DNA from: DATFVA01 sp963711455
Lineage (GTDB): Bacteria; Bacteroidota; Ignavibacteria; Ignavibacteriales; Ignavibacteriaceae
Direction of reading: 5' to 3'
NCBI GenBank assembly: GCA_963711455.1
Contig: CAVQEH010000001.1
Coordinates: forward strand, 103,566 to 167,565
DNA length: 64,000 nt
Shown here: piece after piece, positions 63,226-64,000 of the stretch
Position numbering within the stretch: the stretch's first letter is position 1
Layout of the letters: each line of letters begins with the position of its first letter
Position numbers and translations under genes: made by a program
The notes under the pieces: model-generated
The model's input: the letters and a program-made list of their open reading frames with translations, nothing else
The model's database searches: none
What the model was told of the DNA's origin: nothing

Positions 63226-64000
63226 TTATTTTGAATCAGTTAATGCTTCAACGCCGGGAAGAGTTTTCCCTTCCAGAAATTCAAGAGAAGCTCCGCCTCC
63301 AGTTGAAACATGCGTTACTTTATCATCAAGACCCGCCTTGCTGATTGCAGCAGCAGAATCTCCACCGCCGATTACAGTGACGGCACCCTTCTTTGTTGCT
63401 TCAGCCAAAGCATCAGCTATTGCAAATGTCCCTTTGGCAAAATTATCCATTTCAAATACACCCATAGGGCCGTTCCATACAATGGTTTTTGCTTTTAATA
63501 ACTCGTTTGAAAACAATTTAATAGTTTCATCACCGATATCCAATCCCATTTTATCCGAGGGAATACCACCCGCTTTAACAGTTTCAGATGGAGAATCGTT
63601 TTTGAATTCAGACGCTACAACTACATCTACCGGCAATAAAAATTTTATTTCGATTCCCCGGCTTTCTCCAAAACTTGTTTTGCAAGATCAACTTTCTCCC
63701 CTTCCAGCAATGATTTACCAATCTCTTTTCCCTGTGCTTTAAAAGAAACACCAGAAAGCCATCCCTCCGCCGATTATAAGTGAATCTATTTTATCAAATA
63801 AATTCATAATCACATCAATCTTGCCGGATATTTTTGCGCCACAGGAGTTCCACAATATGGTCTTTTGGGTTCACCTAATGCAAAACCAAGATAATCAAGT
63901 TCCTTCTGCATCAGATATCCTGCGGCACAGGTATCAAAATAATGTGTAACTCCTTCTGTAGAAGCATGGGCACGGTGTGCAGTACCGAAAGCATCATTAA
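63226..64000 (-). CDS. pgk: Phosphoglycerate kinase (partial, at least three frame breaks)
   Basis: The C-terminal two thirds of a glycolytic phosphoglycerate kinase. From the right edge the frame reads NDAFGTAHRAHASTEGVTHY and LDYLGFALGEPKRPY, then breaks at about 63838-63857. GAKISGKIDVIMNLFDKIDS and LIIGGGMAF follow and break at about 63741-63757. KAQGKEIGKSLLEGEKVDLA then runs to a third break near 63655-63662. From there IKFLLPVDVVVASEFKNDSP runs cleanly to the end, including IVWNGPMGVFEMDNFA and VIGGGDSAAAISKAG. The conserved core residues are intact in each piece, so error or fresh mutation is likelier than old decay. The start is outside the window. Confidence 0.9.

Noticed and set aside
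1..64000. CRISPR arrays, tRNA or rRNA genes
   Set aside because: No spaced identical repeats of 25-40 bases and no tRNA-like T-arm or cloverleaf was noticed on reading. A covariance search (not run) would be needed to exclude a small RNA gene.

Overview
The window looks like a chromosomal segment of a Gram-negative, low-GC bacterium of the Bacteroidota/Chlorobi/Ignavibacteria superphylum, most likely an Ignavibacteria-like organism; this assignment is inferred from gene content only. The signs are Por-type (type IX) sorting domains with the NYPNPFNP / NFPNPFNP motif at the C-termini of two secreted proteins, many outer-membrane beta-barrels and lipoproteins, a full bat aerotolerance operon, and a complete menaquinone cluster without ubiquinone genes. 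No rRNA, tRNA, CRISPR array, prophage or defence island is visible. Nearly everything is housekeeping or cell-envelope biology, with one insertion sequence of the IS1182 family.

Layout. 1-5.2 kb: a truncated TetR regulator, a TonB-dependent receptor with a small membrane-anchored partner, an Asp/Glu racemase-family protein, a ParE-like toxin remnant and a DinB-family protein. 5.3-10.1 kb: a high-affinity phosphate operon (porin-pstS-pstC-pstA-pstB) preceded by an array of TTAACA-type direct repeats that looks like a Pho box. 10.3-19.2 kb: a DUF116 protein, YtxH protein, rhomboid protease, a PIG-L deacetylase / 46-residue membrane peptide / sodium:solute symporter operon, and a large FG-GAP-repeat protein with a sorting domain. 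19.4-30.7 kb: nitrilase-family amidase, hotdog thioesterase (probable DHNA-CoA hydrolase) and the leftward menF-menD-menH-[beta-barrel]-menB-menA-menC-menE cluster. 30.8-36 kb: rsgA, a FadL-type porin, two low-complexity lipoproteins and a further beta-barrel.

36-45.9 kb: an ATP-grasp protein, a TPR lipoprotein / DUF4292 lipoprotein / EnvC-like murein hydrolase activator operon, an outer-membrane protein, a HAD phosphatase, a membrane protein of unknown function, a thiamine-binding-like protein and an RlmI-like rRNA methyltransferase. 46-54.4 kb: the moxR-DUF58-(membrane protein)-batA-batB-batC-batD-batE operon. 54.5-56.3 kb: the IS1182 element. 56.4-64 kb: a BNR/sortilin-like secreted protein with sorting domain, recQ, a small lipoprotein, a second rhomboid and the broken 3' part of pgk.

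A recurring feature is single-base frame breaks in otherwise well-conserved genes (menB, the rRNA methyltransferase, batA) and at least three breaks in pgk. In each case the other frame continues the family sequence. This points to sequence or assembly indels, or very recent mutations, rather than old pseudogenes. rsgA lacks any ATG/GTG/TTG start at its proper N-terminus and may start at AUU. No wholly new system is obvious. The least explained elements are the 46-residue peptide linked to the symporter, the paired Tyr-rich/Gly-Ser-Arg-rich lipoproteins, the barrel gene inside the men cluster, and the phosphate operator array.
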